A stretch of DNA of 18,951 nucleotides from an archaeon (GTDB taxonomy: Archaea > Asgardarchaeota > Hermodarchaeia > Hermodarchaeales > Hermodarchaeaceae), in the NCBI GenBank assembly GCA_016550425.1, contig JABXGS010000068.1, positions 1 through 18,951 on the forward strand, read 5' to 3'. The notes below the pieces were generated by a model. It made no database searches and had not been told where the DNA came from. It was given only the letters and a program-made list of their open reading frames with translations. A program made the translations under genes and the position numbers. Within the stretch, counting starts at the first letter, position 1, and each line of letters opens with the position of its first letter. This document shows, piece by piece, positions 1-6,136 of this stretch.

Positions 1-240
1 GTTCTTGACCACCATCAGCAGGTATGGATTGACAACATTTGCGTTGATAACAATCCAGAGAACGGACCAGATCCCATTGACCCCGCTTTAAACACTGAAA
101 CAATTAATAAAATTCCGCCGGAAGTTCTGCTCGTAACGCCCTGGGCTATTGGTTTATGCTTAGTAGTAGGAGGATTAGTAGTTTGGCGACACCGCCAAAA
201 GAAAGTGAACATAAAACCAGGAGAAGAACTCAAAGAATAA
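1..240 (+). CDS. C-terminal end of a membrane-anchored surface protein (5' truncated)
   Basis: The reading frame is open from the first base and ends with TAA at 238-240, so only the last 79 residues are present. The fragment ends with a hydrophobic segment (about residues 43-61, core LLVTPWAIGLCLVVGG) followed by a positively charged tail (WRHRQKK). This is a typical C-terminal membrane anchor with a short cytoplasmic tail. The end is clearly paralogous to that of the protein at 750-1595: the anchor and the preceding Trp-Ile/Asn-rich stretch (QVWIDNICVDNNPENGP here, TQWIGNITINNDPSSGP there) match closely. It is therefore probably a secreted beta-sandwich protein of the same family, held at the cell surface. 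The function is unknown. Confidence 0.8.
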   Translation, partial: VLDHHQQVWIDNICVDNNPENGPDPIDPALNTETINKIPPEVLLVTPWAIGLCLVVGGLVVWRHRQKKVNIKPGEELKE

Positions 241-347
241 TGTCATCAGGTTGATTATCGATCCAGATTCTCACACAGAGCCTTCACGAAGAATAGTTAC
301 CCGAGTCGAATGTTTTCAAAAATACACACTCCATCCGTGCAGGACGC

Positions 348-381
348 GAATACCAGGGCGGCATCCGCTTCCCTGGTATTC
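348..381. terminator. Perfect 11-bp stem hairpin, possible terminator
   Basis: GAATACCAGGG (348-358) pairs perfectly with CCCTGGTATTC (371-381) across a 12-base loop. The loop itself can extend pairing through GCGG/CCGC. A pyrimidine-rich stretch (CCACTTTCTTTT) follows. It lies 108 bases beyond the stop of the upstream gene, so it may end that transcript or be a structured 3' UTR or small RNA element. The inverted repeat is seen directly; its role is inferred. Confidence 0.45.
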
Positions 382-483
382 CCACTTTCTTTTACACGTA
401 TCGACTCAGTTGATTTCTTATCCGAAACCCGAGTTCGATAGGCTAGCATGTGCGCCGTTTCCAGTAGCGCACCCAAAATCAGC

Positions 484-503
484 GTGGAAAGTCTGATTTC
501 CAC
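484..503. repeat. Inverted repeat, 7-bp stem
   Basis: GTGGAAA (484-490) and TTTCCAC (497-503) form a perfect 7-bp stem with a 6-base loop. There is no T-run after it. It could be an operator or an RNA hairpin. No function can be assigned. Confidence 0.35.
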
Positions 504-699
504 ACATTATGATTCAGTTACCAAAAAACAAGACTTGCCAGTTGCGCTGCCTTTTTCGTTCTGCATAGGGTCGTAAAACATTCGAAATTTCTCGTCTTGT
601 GTCCTCTTTGTACCCTGAATAGGTGAATATTGCTTAAATGGTAGGAATCACAGAATATCTCAGGTCACCTGTAACCATAGATACCCCGTTGAAATCCGA

Positions 700-742
700 A
701 TAAATAAATACGATACAGACGATTATGGCTCAGGTTGGAGGG
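700..742 (+). promoter_or_regulatory. TATA-like box and Shine-Dalgarno site of the 750-1595 gene
   Basis: An AT-rich run (ATAAATAAATA, about 700-710) lies 40 bases before the ATG, where an archaeal TATA box would place transcription start around 730. GGTTGGAGGG at 733-742 gives a strong ribosome site 7 bases before the ATG. The TATA assignment is by position and composition only. Confidence 0.45.
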
Positions 743-749
743 TCTCTAA

Positions 750-1595
750 ATGAGAAAACGGCTATGCTTTGCAGCAATGCTGTTCGTAGCATTGCTTTGC
801 GTTGCGTTTACGATTCCCGATTCCAGCACTGCAATCATCAAATTTGTTGAGAACTTCCCTAATCTGGACAAGTGGACGATTCGGGAGGGTGGTTTTGTAA
901 TTCAAAATGGTCGGTTAACCGCAACTGAATCCTATCAGAACTATATTACAGCCCCTAGTGATACGATTTATGGTTTCTGGAACTTTACCGTATGGGTTGA
1001 CCGAACAGATGGTCACAGGCGGTGGACTGTGTTCTTCATTGCCGATGGCGATGCGTTTGACGGATTTCCACTTAATGCGTATTTCTTAGAATATCGGATA
1101 ACGGGATATAGTCATTGTCGTCAGAGTGTTCCTCATATATTCGAATTACGGAAACGGGTGGATGGTATTCGTTATTTGTATGGTGGACGGGAAGAGAATA
1201 GCACTCCATCCAAACAGATTGAAAGGATCCAGGTCGAAATCGTCCGACAATATGACCTGCACCTTTACATCTGGCTCAACCGCTCGTCACCCAACGAAAA
1301 GTACATGGAGACTTGGGGAAGCACTCATGAAACTCCCCAAATTACCACCAGTTCGGTTTTTGGTATCAGAATGCGGGAAAATTACACACAATGGATTGGT
1401 AATATTACGATCAATAATGACCCCAGTAGCGGTCCTCCTCCACTTAGCGATGGTGGTGGTTATATTCCCCTATTCTTACTTGTAACCCCATGGGCTATTG
1501 GGCTTTGCCTCGTGGTAGGGGGGCTGATAGTTTGGTGGCGACGTCAGAAGAAGATGACCTTCACACCAGGTGAGAAAATCCAAGATTCAGAATGA
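750..1595 (+). CDS. Secreted, C-terminally membrane-anchored surface protein (beta-sandwich-like)
   Basis: This 281-residue protein starts with a charged stretch and a hydrophobic signal peptide (about residues 1-28). A roughly 200-residue extracellular region follows, with alternating hydrophobic strands and many aromatic residues (NFTVWVD, RWTVFFIADG, YFLEYRITG, HLYIWLNR). This pattern resembles concanavalin/LamG or DUF1080-like beta-sandwich folds. A Gly/Pro linker leads to one transmembrane segment (about 241-263) and a basic tail WWRRQKK, so the bulk should face outward. The start is set by GGTTGGAGGG just upstream. The end is paralogous to the truncated protein at 1-240, showing a tandem family. 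It could bind carbohydrate or another surface ligand, but no catalytic residues are evident and the specific role is unknown. Confidence 0.75.
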   Translation: MRKRLCFAAMLFVALLCVAFTIPDSSTAIIKFVENFPNLDKWTIREGGFVIQNGRLTATESYQNYITAPSDTIYGFWNFTVWVDRTDGHRRWTVFFIADGDAFDGFPLNAYFLEYRITGYSHCRQSVPHIFELRKRVDGIRYLYGGREENSTPSKQIERIQVEIVRQYDLHLYIWLNRSSPNEKYMETWGSTHETPQITTSSVFGIRMRENYTQWIGNITINNDPSSGPPPLSDGGGYIPLFLLVTPWAIGLCLVVGGLIVWWRRQKKMTFTPGEKIQDSE

Positions 1596-1678
1596 AATGT
1601 GAAAGGCAGGTATCCGGGTGACAGGGTAGATATTTAAGGAGCTCTGAGAATTATCCCCTTGGTCTGTTATTCGAAAGT

Positions 1679-1748
1679 TACGCGGCTCTTAGCTACTTAC
1701 TCGCGTATGGGTATCTGTGGGTCACGGCGGCTTTTCAGACTCACAGAT
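1679..1748 (+). promoter_or_regulatory. Structured leader upstream of the first SSB gene
   Basis: Two adjacent inverted repeats precede the GTG start at 1775. TACGCG (1679-1684) pairs with CGCGTA (1702-1707). ATCTGTGGGTC (1713-1723) pairs with GACTCACAGAT (1738-1748) over 11 positions including one G-T pair, with a 14-base loop. A TATA-like GATATTTAAGG lies near 1630, so both hairpins would fall in the 5' leader. They could form a translational control element, for example autoregulation by the SSB, but this is inference. Confidence 0.35.
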
Positions 1749-1774
1749 CAGCAAGCTACTTCAAGGTCATAATC

Positions 1775-2245
1775 GTGTCAAGAAACCAAACACAAAAACT
1801 TGCCAACCTCCGCCCCTATCAACGGGGCATTACAATCACCTTCCAAGTTATCAAAACCGAAGCAGTGCGAAAAGTACAAAGTCGAAATGACGGGTCAAAA
1901 CATCAAGTCGCGGATATGCTCATCGGGGACGAAACTGGTGTGATGCTGTTAACACTATGGGATGATGAAATTACCCAAGTCGAACCTGGAAAGGTCTTCC
2001 GCATCGATGGGGGACAATCTGGGTTATTCCAAGGTCGGCTGCAGGTTAGTCTGGGACGAAGTGGAAAACTCGGGCCATCAGATCAAAGCATCGCTGAAGT
2101 GAACACAGAAAGGAACTTGTCTTCGCAATCACGGTCTCTGGCAAAGGAGTCGAAAAGCAAAAAGCGATCTGGAACTCGCTCTAATCCACCAACTCGTAGA
2201 GGTCGGGGTTTCAAGTGGTCACGAATCGATCGTGAATCCAACTGA
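1775..2245 (+). CDS. OB-fold single-stranded DNA-binding protein (archaeal SSB/SOSS-B type), paralogue 1
   Basis: This 156-residue protein is predicted to coat single-stranded DNA during replication, repair or transcription. Residues about 8-105 match the single OB-fold of the crenarchaeal SSB/SOSS-B family: a start of the type LRPYQRGITITFQVI, a central GDETGVMLLTLWDDEI strand pair with the conserved Trp, and LFQGRLQVSLGR near the end of the barrel. The C-terminal 45 residues are Ser/Lys/Arg-rich and end in a short RRGRG patch, as expected for a disordered tail. The start is GTG, preceded by AAGGTCA at a suitable distance. A clear paralogue with the same OB core lies tail to tail at 2345-2839. 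Compared with it, this copy has lost the long acidic-plus-RGG tail, so the two may have different partners. Confidence 0.8.
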   Translation: MSRNQTQKLANLRPYQRGITITFQVIKTEAVRKVQSRNDGSKHQVADMLIGDETGVMLLTLWDDEITQVEPGKVFRIDGGQSGLFQGRLQVSLGRSGKLGPSDQSIAEVNTERNLSSQSRSLAKESKSKKRSGTRSNPPTRRGRGFKWSRIDRESN

Positions 2246-2290
2246 GACCTTATTTCTAGGATTTTTTCAGGATAATAAAAAAAGAAAACG

Positions 2291-2326
2291 GGAGGTCATG
2301 CCAGAATATTTTGTGGCAGTGCCTCC
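2291..2326 (-). terminator. Hairpin terminator between the convergent SSB genes
   Basis: GGAGG (2291-2295) plus TGCCA (2299-2303) pair with TGGCA (2314-2318) plus CCTCC (2322-2326), separated by a 3x3 internal loop. Read on the minus strand, the hairpin is followed at once by CGTTTTCTTTTTTT. That is the arrangement of an intrinsic-type terminator for the SSB gene whose stop is at 2345. On the plus strand a separate T-run (GATTTTTTC, about 2261-2269) follows the stop of the other SSB gene. Confidence 0.55.
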
Positions 2327-2344
2327 TTGTATTAGAAAGTGGTG

Positions 2345-2839
2345 TTAGTAGCGACCTCGACCGCGATCTCGGTCTCGTCCGCCACGGCGTGAACCGCCGC
2401 CACCACGACGATATCCACCGCCACCACTATAGCCCCGGCTGTAGCCGCCATAGCGGCGTGGGGGGCGTTCGTGTTCGGCAGCAGAGAGATCGTTGTCCAT
2501 GTCGACTTCTTCGATATCACTGTCTGCGTCTTTCAGTTCGCCATACCGTCCGATGTTCAATCGGAGATGGCCTTGGAACAAGCTGGTGTAACCGTTTTCG
2601 AGACGATAACTTTTGTCTTGTTCGACGGTGTCGATCATATCGTCCCATAAACTAATAATTACGGTGCCAGTGGAGTCACCGGCACGAGCGTCAAGGACTC
2701 GATGGGTTTCCCCGTCTTTACGGGAGGTGACTTCGCGTTCTTCGCCTTTTTCGACGACTTTGAAGGTGATGTTCAAACTTTTCATACTGGGTCGCAGATC
2801 TGCGACTGTTGCCTCTACAGGCTCTCGATCGTAACTCAT
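2345..2839 (-). CDS. OB-fold single-stranded DNA-binding protein with acidic and RGG-rich tail, paralogue 2
   Basis: From the ATG at 2839 the product has 164 residues; a GTG four codons upstream is an alternative. The OB-fold (about residues 8-106) is of the archaeal SSB/SOSS-B type: ADLRPSMKSLNITFKVV, AGDSTGTVIISLWDDMI with the conserved Trp, and LFQGHLRLNIGRYGEL. An acidic linker (DADSDIEEVDMDND) follows, then a Gly/Arg/Tyr-rich tail of repeated RGG/YGG/GGGG units ending RGRGRY. The family binds single-stranded DNA as a genome guardian. The tail is likely disordered and may bind nucleic acid or drive protein contacts. It is convergent with the first SSB gene and shares roughly 40-45 percent of core positions by eye. 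The family call is secure; the division of labour with the paralogue is unknown. Confidence 0.88.
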   Translation of the reverse strand: MSYDREPVEATVADLRPSMKSLNITFKVVEKGEEREVTSRKDGETHRVLDARAGDSTGTVIISLWDDMIDTVEQDKSYRLENGYTSLFQGHLRLNIGRYGELKDADSDIEEVDMDNDLSAAEHERPPRRYGGYSRGYSGGGGYRRGGGGSRRGGRDRDRGRGRY

Positions 2840-2860
2840 TTTCGGTACCACGTGTCTATA

Positions 2861-3055
2861 TCAAATCAGGATCCAAAAAGAGAACGTAACTCGGGACTCT
2901 ACCATACTTGGATTTGTGCCCAAACACAATTCGCCATTGGGTGCTGATACACCTGCCAAACGTTCACCCCTATAAAAAGCCTTGCCTCTGAGCGATTTCT
3001 TTACCAGAATCAGTGGGGTTCCATTTAGCACGGGTTCACGTTCCAGAACAGCCAT
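2861..3055 (-). CDS. Doubtful small open frame upstream of the SSB gene
   Basis: A 64-residue frame starts with ATG at 3055 and ends 21 bases before the SSB ATG on the same strand. It has ordinary codons (starting MAVLEREPVLNGTPLILVKK) and could be a short leader gene co-transcribed with the SSB. No convincing ribosome site lies directly before its ATG; GGGAGGG is about 27 bases away, which is too far. No domain is recognised. It may be chance or the remnant of a gene. The rest of the 346-bp stretch 2840-3185 holds nothing else beyond the ribosome site of the next gene. Confidence 0.25.
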   Translation of the reverse strand: MAVLEREPVLNGTPLILVKKSLRGKAFYRGERLAGVSAPNGELCLGTNPSMVESRVTFSFWILI

Positions 3056-3185
3056 GTTTCTTCTGTTTGCAGACTTTTTTGACCCTCCCTAGTACCGGTC
3101 AATAGAAAACCCACCCTCACCAGTCATTCTTTACGCTTATTATCCACGCAATTGGAGGGGCGACCCCACAAGGAGCTAGGATGAC

Positions 3186-3620
3186 ATGAGGTTTTCGGAT
3201 TTGATTAAAGAATACAGGCGACTGCGTTCCATTCATGAAGATGAACTCGTGTTTAATCAAATCTCTGAAATGGCTGTCACTGTACAAGAAACCAATCGAA
3301 TCCGAATCCTCCTCGTCCGACAATCAGATGAACCAGAGCGAATCCGGATGGATATCGAGGTGATTCTTCCTGAAAAGATGTGGGGGCTAGATGCCAACTT
3401 ATCATCCAATGAGATGACCACACTCAATCAACCTGAACTTCGTCTAACCCTTGAAGAAACAATTCTGCTGTTTCAATATCTTCTAAATCTCCAAACAATC
3501 GGGTTTAATCTAGATCTCTTTAGCGATGAGGGTGTCTGGGTTGCTTCATATTATTTTGACAAAGAACCTAGCAAGACCTTATTCACTCAATGTAAACCAC
3601 CAAAATTGAAGGCGAATTAG
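3186..3620 (+). CDS. Hypothetical 144-residue protein
   Basis: I do not recognise this gene. It is a soluble protein with no signal peptide or membrane segment. It begins with a helical region (MRFSDLIKEYRRLRSIHEDE), has central strands (RIRILLVR, IRMDIEVILPEKMWG), then a Leu-rich helix (LTLEETILLFQYLLNLQ), and ends in a Lys/Pro-rich tail. The start is supported by AAGGAGCTAGG immediately upstream; an ATG at 3181 reads straight into a stop. Its 3' end overlaps the open part of a decayed frame (3596-4083), so the junction with that pseudogene may have altered the C-terminus. No function is offered. Confidence 0.6.
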   Translation: MRFSDLIKEYRRLRSIHEDELVFNQISEMAVTVQETNRIRILLVRQSDEPERIRMDIEVILPEKMWGLDANLSSNEMTTLNQPELRLTLEETILLFQYLLNLQTIGFNLDLFSDEGVWVASYYFDKEPSKTLFTQCKPPKLKAN

Positions 3621-4083
3621 CTTTCGAATCTGACATGTTTGTATTAGTCGATTGGACTTATGGTTTTACAGGAATCCATTCCCTTAGGTCCTACATTCTC
3701 TGCAACGATATTTATCTGGATGACGCAACAGGTGGCGGGATCTTTGATGCCTGGCTCTATGATTCCGGATAGCTGGTAATACAATTTCTGGTCATGGCTT
3801 TATGGGCATTTATTTCGGACTCTGGGGTGAAGCTTGGACTCCATTTTGGGGAACACTTACTGATGGTGGCAGTGGCAATAAGATCTTCTTCAACGATGTC
3901 AATGAACAAACTCTTGAAGTGGTGCCTTACTATTATGATTGGCCTTTCTTCATTGATCCTGAAACAGTTGCAGGAATCTGACTTGGTCCATACTCCAGTG
4001 ATAATTTTGTTGTTCACTGCGGAAATACAAATGATGTCTGGGACTTTGCACCACCCGATACGAACAAAATCATCATTCTTTAG
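3596..4083 (+). pseudogene. Decayed gene for a Gly/Trp/aromatic-rich protein (one frameshift, one in-frame stop)
   Basis: Protein-like sequence continues across broken frames. From about 3596 one frame reads through KIEGELAFESD, FVLVDWTYGFTG and YLDDATGGGIFDAWLYDSG before a TAG at 3770. One base out of phase, coding sense resumes at once with AGNTISGHGFMGIYFGLWGE and continues through GGSGNKIFFNDVN and VVPYYYDWPFFIDPE to a TGA at 3979-3981. In the same frame it then goes on through LGPYSSDNFVVHCGNTNDVW to TAG at 4081-4083. The composition and the NTISGHGFMGIYFG phrase look like a real extracellular or beta-rich protein. A single-base loss near 3765-3772 plus a Trp-to-TGA type change would explain the breaks. 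The 5' end appears lost. The family is not recognised. A programmed frameshift and recoded TGA are less likely alternatives. Confidence 0.6.
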
Positions 4084-4111
4084 AGCTAATTAAAACAAAC
4101 TAACAATTCAT

Positions 4112-4143
4112 GGGAGGCCTTGCCTCCTCCTGTTTCTTTTTTT
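4112..4143 (+). terminator. Hairpin with T-run, terminator after the pseudogene
   Basis: GGAGGC (4113-4118) and GCCTCC (4122-4127) form a tight 6-bp stem with a 3-base loop. TCCTGTTTCTTTTTTT follows directly. It sits about 30 bases past the final stop of the decayed gene at 3596-4083, so the original gene's terminator seems preserved. The stem resembles those at 2291-2326 and 6101-6123. Confidence 0.6.
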
Positions 4144-4176
4144 AGAGTTCTCAGAAACTTATGTCTGTTGCCGTTA

Positions 4177-4440
4177 TTAGATAATTACAGTCAGAACACC
4201 TAATCCATACATGGATTGACAGAAGCGAACAACAGTGTCAACTAAATCGTAGGTTCTTACTTGTGCGCGATACCAGGGCGTATCAATCGTGAACAATTCT
4301 TGACCTACTACAGTCACTTGCACATCAATATCATAGCCTTTCTCTGTTACGTACACCCAATTGTAAACGATTTGCTCTTTCTCGTCCTGAGGAATTTGAG
4401 TAAGTTGCTGCGGTTCATGTCCCAAATCTTTGGTTGCCAT
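4177..4440 (-). CDS. Hypothetical 87-residue protein
   Basis: I do not recognise this small soluble protein. It starts with a charged, Gln-rich segment (MATKDLGHEPQQLTQIPQDE). A mostly strand-like body follows (IVYNWVYVTEKGYDIDVQVTV, FTIDTPWYRAQVRTYDLVD), ending in a hydrophobic VLTVII. The ATG at 4440 is preferred because GGTGATGG, which can pair with the archaeal 16S end, lies just upstream. An ATG at 4458 would give 93 residues but has no ribosome site. It faces away from the Lrp-type regulator gene at 4676, and the region between contains two GTTC...GAAC inverted repeats, so it could be under that regulator's control (inference). Confidence 0.55.
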   Translation of the reverse strand: MATKDLGHEPQQLTQIPQDEKEQIVYNWVYVTEKGYDIDVQVTVVGQELFTIDTPWYRAQVRTYDLVDTVVRFCQSMYGLGVLTVII

Positions 4441-4465
4441 TTTTCCATCACCATCCAATTATGAG

Positions 4466-4538
4466 GTTCTTGAGAACATGTAACCCAAAGGCGGCATCAC
4501 ATATCAATCAAGGGGAGCTTAGAGGTTCAAGAATGAAC
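4466..4538. promoter_or_regulatory. Two GTTC...GAAC inverted repeats, possible operators
   Basis: GTTCT-TG-AGAAC at 4466-4477 and GTTCA-AGAA-TGAAC at 4525-4538 lie in the divergent space between the small hypothetical gene and the Lrp-type regulator. Lrp family proteins bind short dyads and often control their own and neighbouring genes. The dyads are seen directly; binding is inferred. Confidence 0.3.
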
Positions 4539-4628
4539 TTTGCTAACCAATTTTTTACCCATTTTTGAACAATCCGGTGTAAAATCCTGTTTTCGGGGCT
4601 TACATGGCTAGAAACCGTGAACATGAAT

Positions 4629-4671
4629 GGATATATACCTCTTTAACCTGAATGTACAGTTAGTTGGAGGG
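4629..4671 (+). promoter_or_regulatory. TATA box and ribosome site of the Lrp-type gene
   Basis: GGATATATACC (4629-4639) is a good archaeal TATA box. Transcription should then begin near 4660. GGAGGG at 4666-4671 lies 4 bases before the GTG at 4676. This spacing argues against the TTG at 4664, which overlaps the ribosome site. Confidence 0.55.
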
Positions 4672-4675
4672 TTCG

Positions 4676-5617
4676 GTGACCCCCGTGGACCTGGTTGATA
4701 AAGGTATTATAGCCGAATTAGAAGGCAATTGTCGGCAGTCCTTTCGAGCACTAGCACGAAAATTAGAAGTGTCGAGTAAAACGATTCGAAGCCGCATTGA
4801 AAAGCTGATTGAGTTAGGAGTAATTCAGCGGTTTCTCGTTGAACTCAACTCAGAGGCTCTTGGGGCCCACTTGGTCATAGCTGAGGTATCAACCCTCGGA
4901 TCCGAAGATGCACATGAATTCATTCACCAAATTGGGCAAAGTCCGGTCGTTCGGTTAGTCTCACGTTTGGCGGATGGCACCTATGATGTGGAAGCGGAAG
5001 TTCGAGGTAACATGGGAACCGTGAACTTTGGACAATTTCTCCGTGGTCTTGATCGTGTGTCTGATGTCGAAATTCATGATGTCATCGAAATGCATCCCCA
5101 TATCACAAAAGAAGTGCATTCAAAACCTCAGGCCTTAAACTTTGATTTCACGAAAATTAAATTGAATGTATTAAGGTGTCTGCGAGAAAATCCACGGATG
5201 CCAGTCGTAGATATGGCTCGAAGAACAGAGATGAGCGCCAAGCGTGTTCGCATGGTGCTTCGCCAATTACAAAATTCGGGCACTTTACGTTTTACACTTG
5301 AATGGCTTCGCAGCGCTGGTAATCAAATCGAGTTTCGAAGTCGTATCCGTTATAATGCAGAGAATACTAGTCCCAGAAAGTTGGTTGCTTGGCTTGAGCA
5401 GCGATACCCGCTAGAATATTGGACCTCATATCTTCTAAGTGATGAACCCACTCTGCTCCTTGATTTTGCCGTCGATACCTTACATCATGTGGAAGCAATT
5501 GATCTGGAACTCAAGGAGTCTCCATATAGTACCGTAGTTCACACCATGGTTATGTTCCCTCATCGAAAATTTCCGGGACTGGGTCAAAATCAGCTTAACT
5601 CTCTACTTGAGACTTAG
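4676..5617 (+). CDS. Lrp/AsnC-like transcriptional regulator with two helix-turn-helix units
   Basis: The product (313 residues from the GTG at 4676) should bind DNA and regulate transcription. Residues about 3-50 form an AsnC-type winged helix: a start of the type VDKGIIAELEGNCRQSFRAL, then a recognition part VSSKTIRSRIEKLIELGVIQ. A strand-rich effector-like region follows (about 55-140). A second winged helix is seen at about 160-205 (LNVLRCLRENPRMPVVDMA, MSAKRVRMVLRQLQNSGTL), followed by another strand-rich region. The protein thus looks like an internal duplication of the usual 150-residue Lrp unit, a layout known in archaea. The ligand and targets are unknown. Its own upstream region holds two dyads that may serve autoregulation. 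Confidence 0.8.
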   Translation: MTPVDLVDKGIIAELEGNCRQSFRALARKLEVSSKTIRSRIEKLIELGVIQRFLVELNSEALGAHLVIAEVSTLGSEDAHEFIHQIGQSPVVRLVSRLADGTYDVEAEVRGNMGTVNFGQFLRGLDRVSDVEIHDVIEMHPHITKEVHSKPQALNFDFTKIKLNVLRCLRENPRMPVVDMARRTEMSAKRVRMVLRQLQNSGTLRFTLEWLRSAGNQIEFRSRIRYNAENTSPRKLVAWLEQRYPLEYWTSYLLSDEPTLLLDFAVDTLHHVEAIDLELKESPYSTVVHTMVMFPHRKFPGLGQNQLNSLLET

Positions 5618-5810
5618 CTCCTGCTCCTTTTTGGTCAAAAACCAGGATTTATACCGACCGGTGCAAAAATCGTCTCTCTGAAACTGATTTCTGCGTTTTT
5701 TTGCACAAATTAGCTCCCGTCGATTGATATGCGATTCTGAGGTAAGATTAGTCACCAACCAACTGGGTTGCTTCCTCATTAAGGTGGCAATCCTCAGGAG
5801 GGATTTGTAA

Positions 5811-6053
5811 ATGAAACTGAAAACAAAGAAAATCCTCTTGCTCGGAATCGGGTTTATCTTCCTTTTTGCCATGGTTATCGTTCCTATGGGTGTAGCGATC
5901 GCAATTCGACCAACGCTTCTACCCCGCATTGGGCCAGGACCGGGAATCCCTGGAATTGTTGAAAGTGAACCTTTTAACGGATTTGACTGGGGCTTCCTTG
6001 GTTGGGATGGCACTTATGCAAGCAATGCTGAGTATACAATATTACCAAAGTGA
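5811..6053 (+). CDS. Small membrane-anchored or secreted protein
   Basis: This 80-residue protein has a basic start (MKLKTKK) and a strong hydrophobic segment at about residues 8-32 (ILLLGIGFIFLFAMVIVP, continuing GVAIAI). That is either a signal anchor or an uncleaved membrane helix. The remaining 48 residues are Gly/Pro/Trp-rich (RIGPGPGIPGIV, FDWGFLGWDGTYAS) and probably extracellular. CAGGAGGG just upstream supports the start, and a clear terminator follows at 6101. No family is recognised. Confidence 0.6.
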   Translation: MKLKTKKILLLGIGFIFLFAMVIVPMGVAIAIRPTLLPRIGPGPGIPGIVESEPFNGFDWGFLGWDGTYASNAEYTILPK

Positions 6054-6100
6054 CATCGTTAGAATGGCAAAGGGAATGTTCCGCCTATCCGACACAATTG

Positions 6101-6136
6101 GAGGGGAGAGCTCATCTCCCCTCGCTCACTTTTTTT
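6101..6136 (+). terminator. Strong hairpin plus T-run terminator
   Basis: GAGGGGAGA (6101-6109) pairs perfectly over 9 bp with TCTCCCCTC (6115-6123) around a 5-base loop. A run of seven T (6130-6136) follows. It ends the plus-strand transcript of the small membrane protein gene. The T-run overlaps the final codons of the convergent hydrolase gene (stop at 6126-6128). Confidence 0.7.

Larger units (their letters stand above)
241..749. other. 509-bp non-coding gap with two hairpins
   Basis: No credible gene is seen between the two surface-protein genes. Short open frames on both strands (251-496 plus, 297-503 minus) lack ribosome sites and have no protein-like character. The stretch holds two strong inverted repeats (348-381 and 484-503, listed separately). 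It also holds a short palindrome CAGGT-C-ACCTG at 661-671 and a TATA-like stretch around 700-710 that probably serves the downstream gene. The rest shows nothing recognisable. Confidence 0.6.

Noticed and set aside
1691..1763. Direct repeat AGCTACTT flanking the leader hairpin, as a possible insertion scar or binding site
   Set aside because: Eight bases repeated once is not enough to separate from chance, and no inserted element lies between the copies.
1596..1774. Possible tRNA or small RNA gene in the SSB leader
   Set aside because: The stems do not form a cloverleaf and no T-loop or anticodon arm can be assigned; kept only as a structured leader.
2311..2655. A 114-residue plus-strand frame rich in Arg and His
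   Set aside because: It is the antisense of the RGG tail and OB-fold of the SSB gene; the repeats come from the Gly/Arg codons.
3794..4093. A 99-residue plus-strand open frame
   Set aside because: It is an out-of-phase reading of the decayed gene. The neighbouring frame reads as much better protein (NTISGHGFMGIYFG and following).
5603..6013. A 136-residue minus-strand open frame
   Set aside because: It covers the ribosome site and most of the small membrane protein gene on the plus strand, has low-complexity Pro/Arg content and lacks its own ribosome site.
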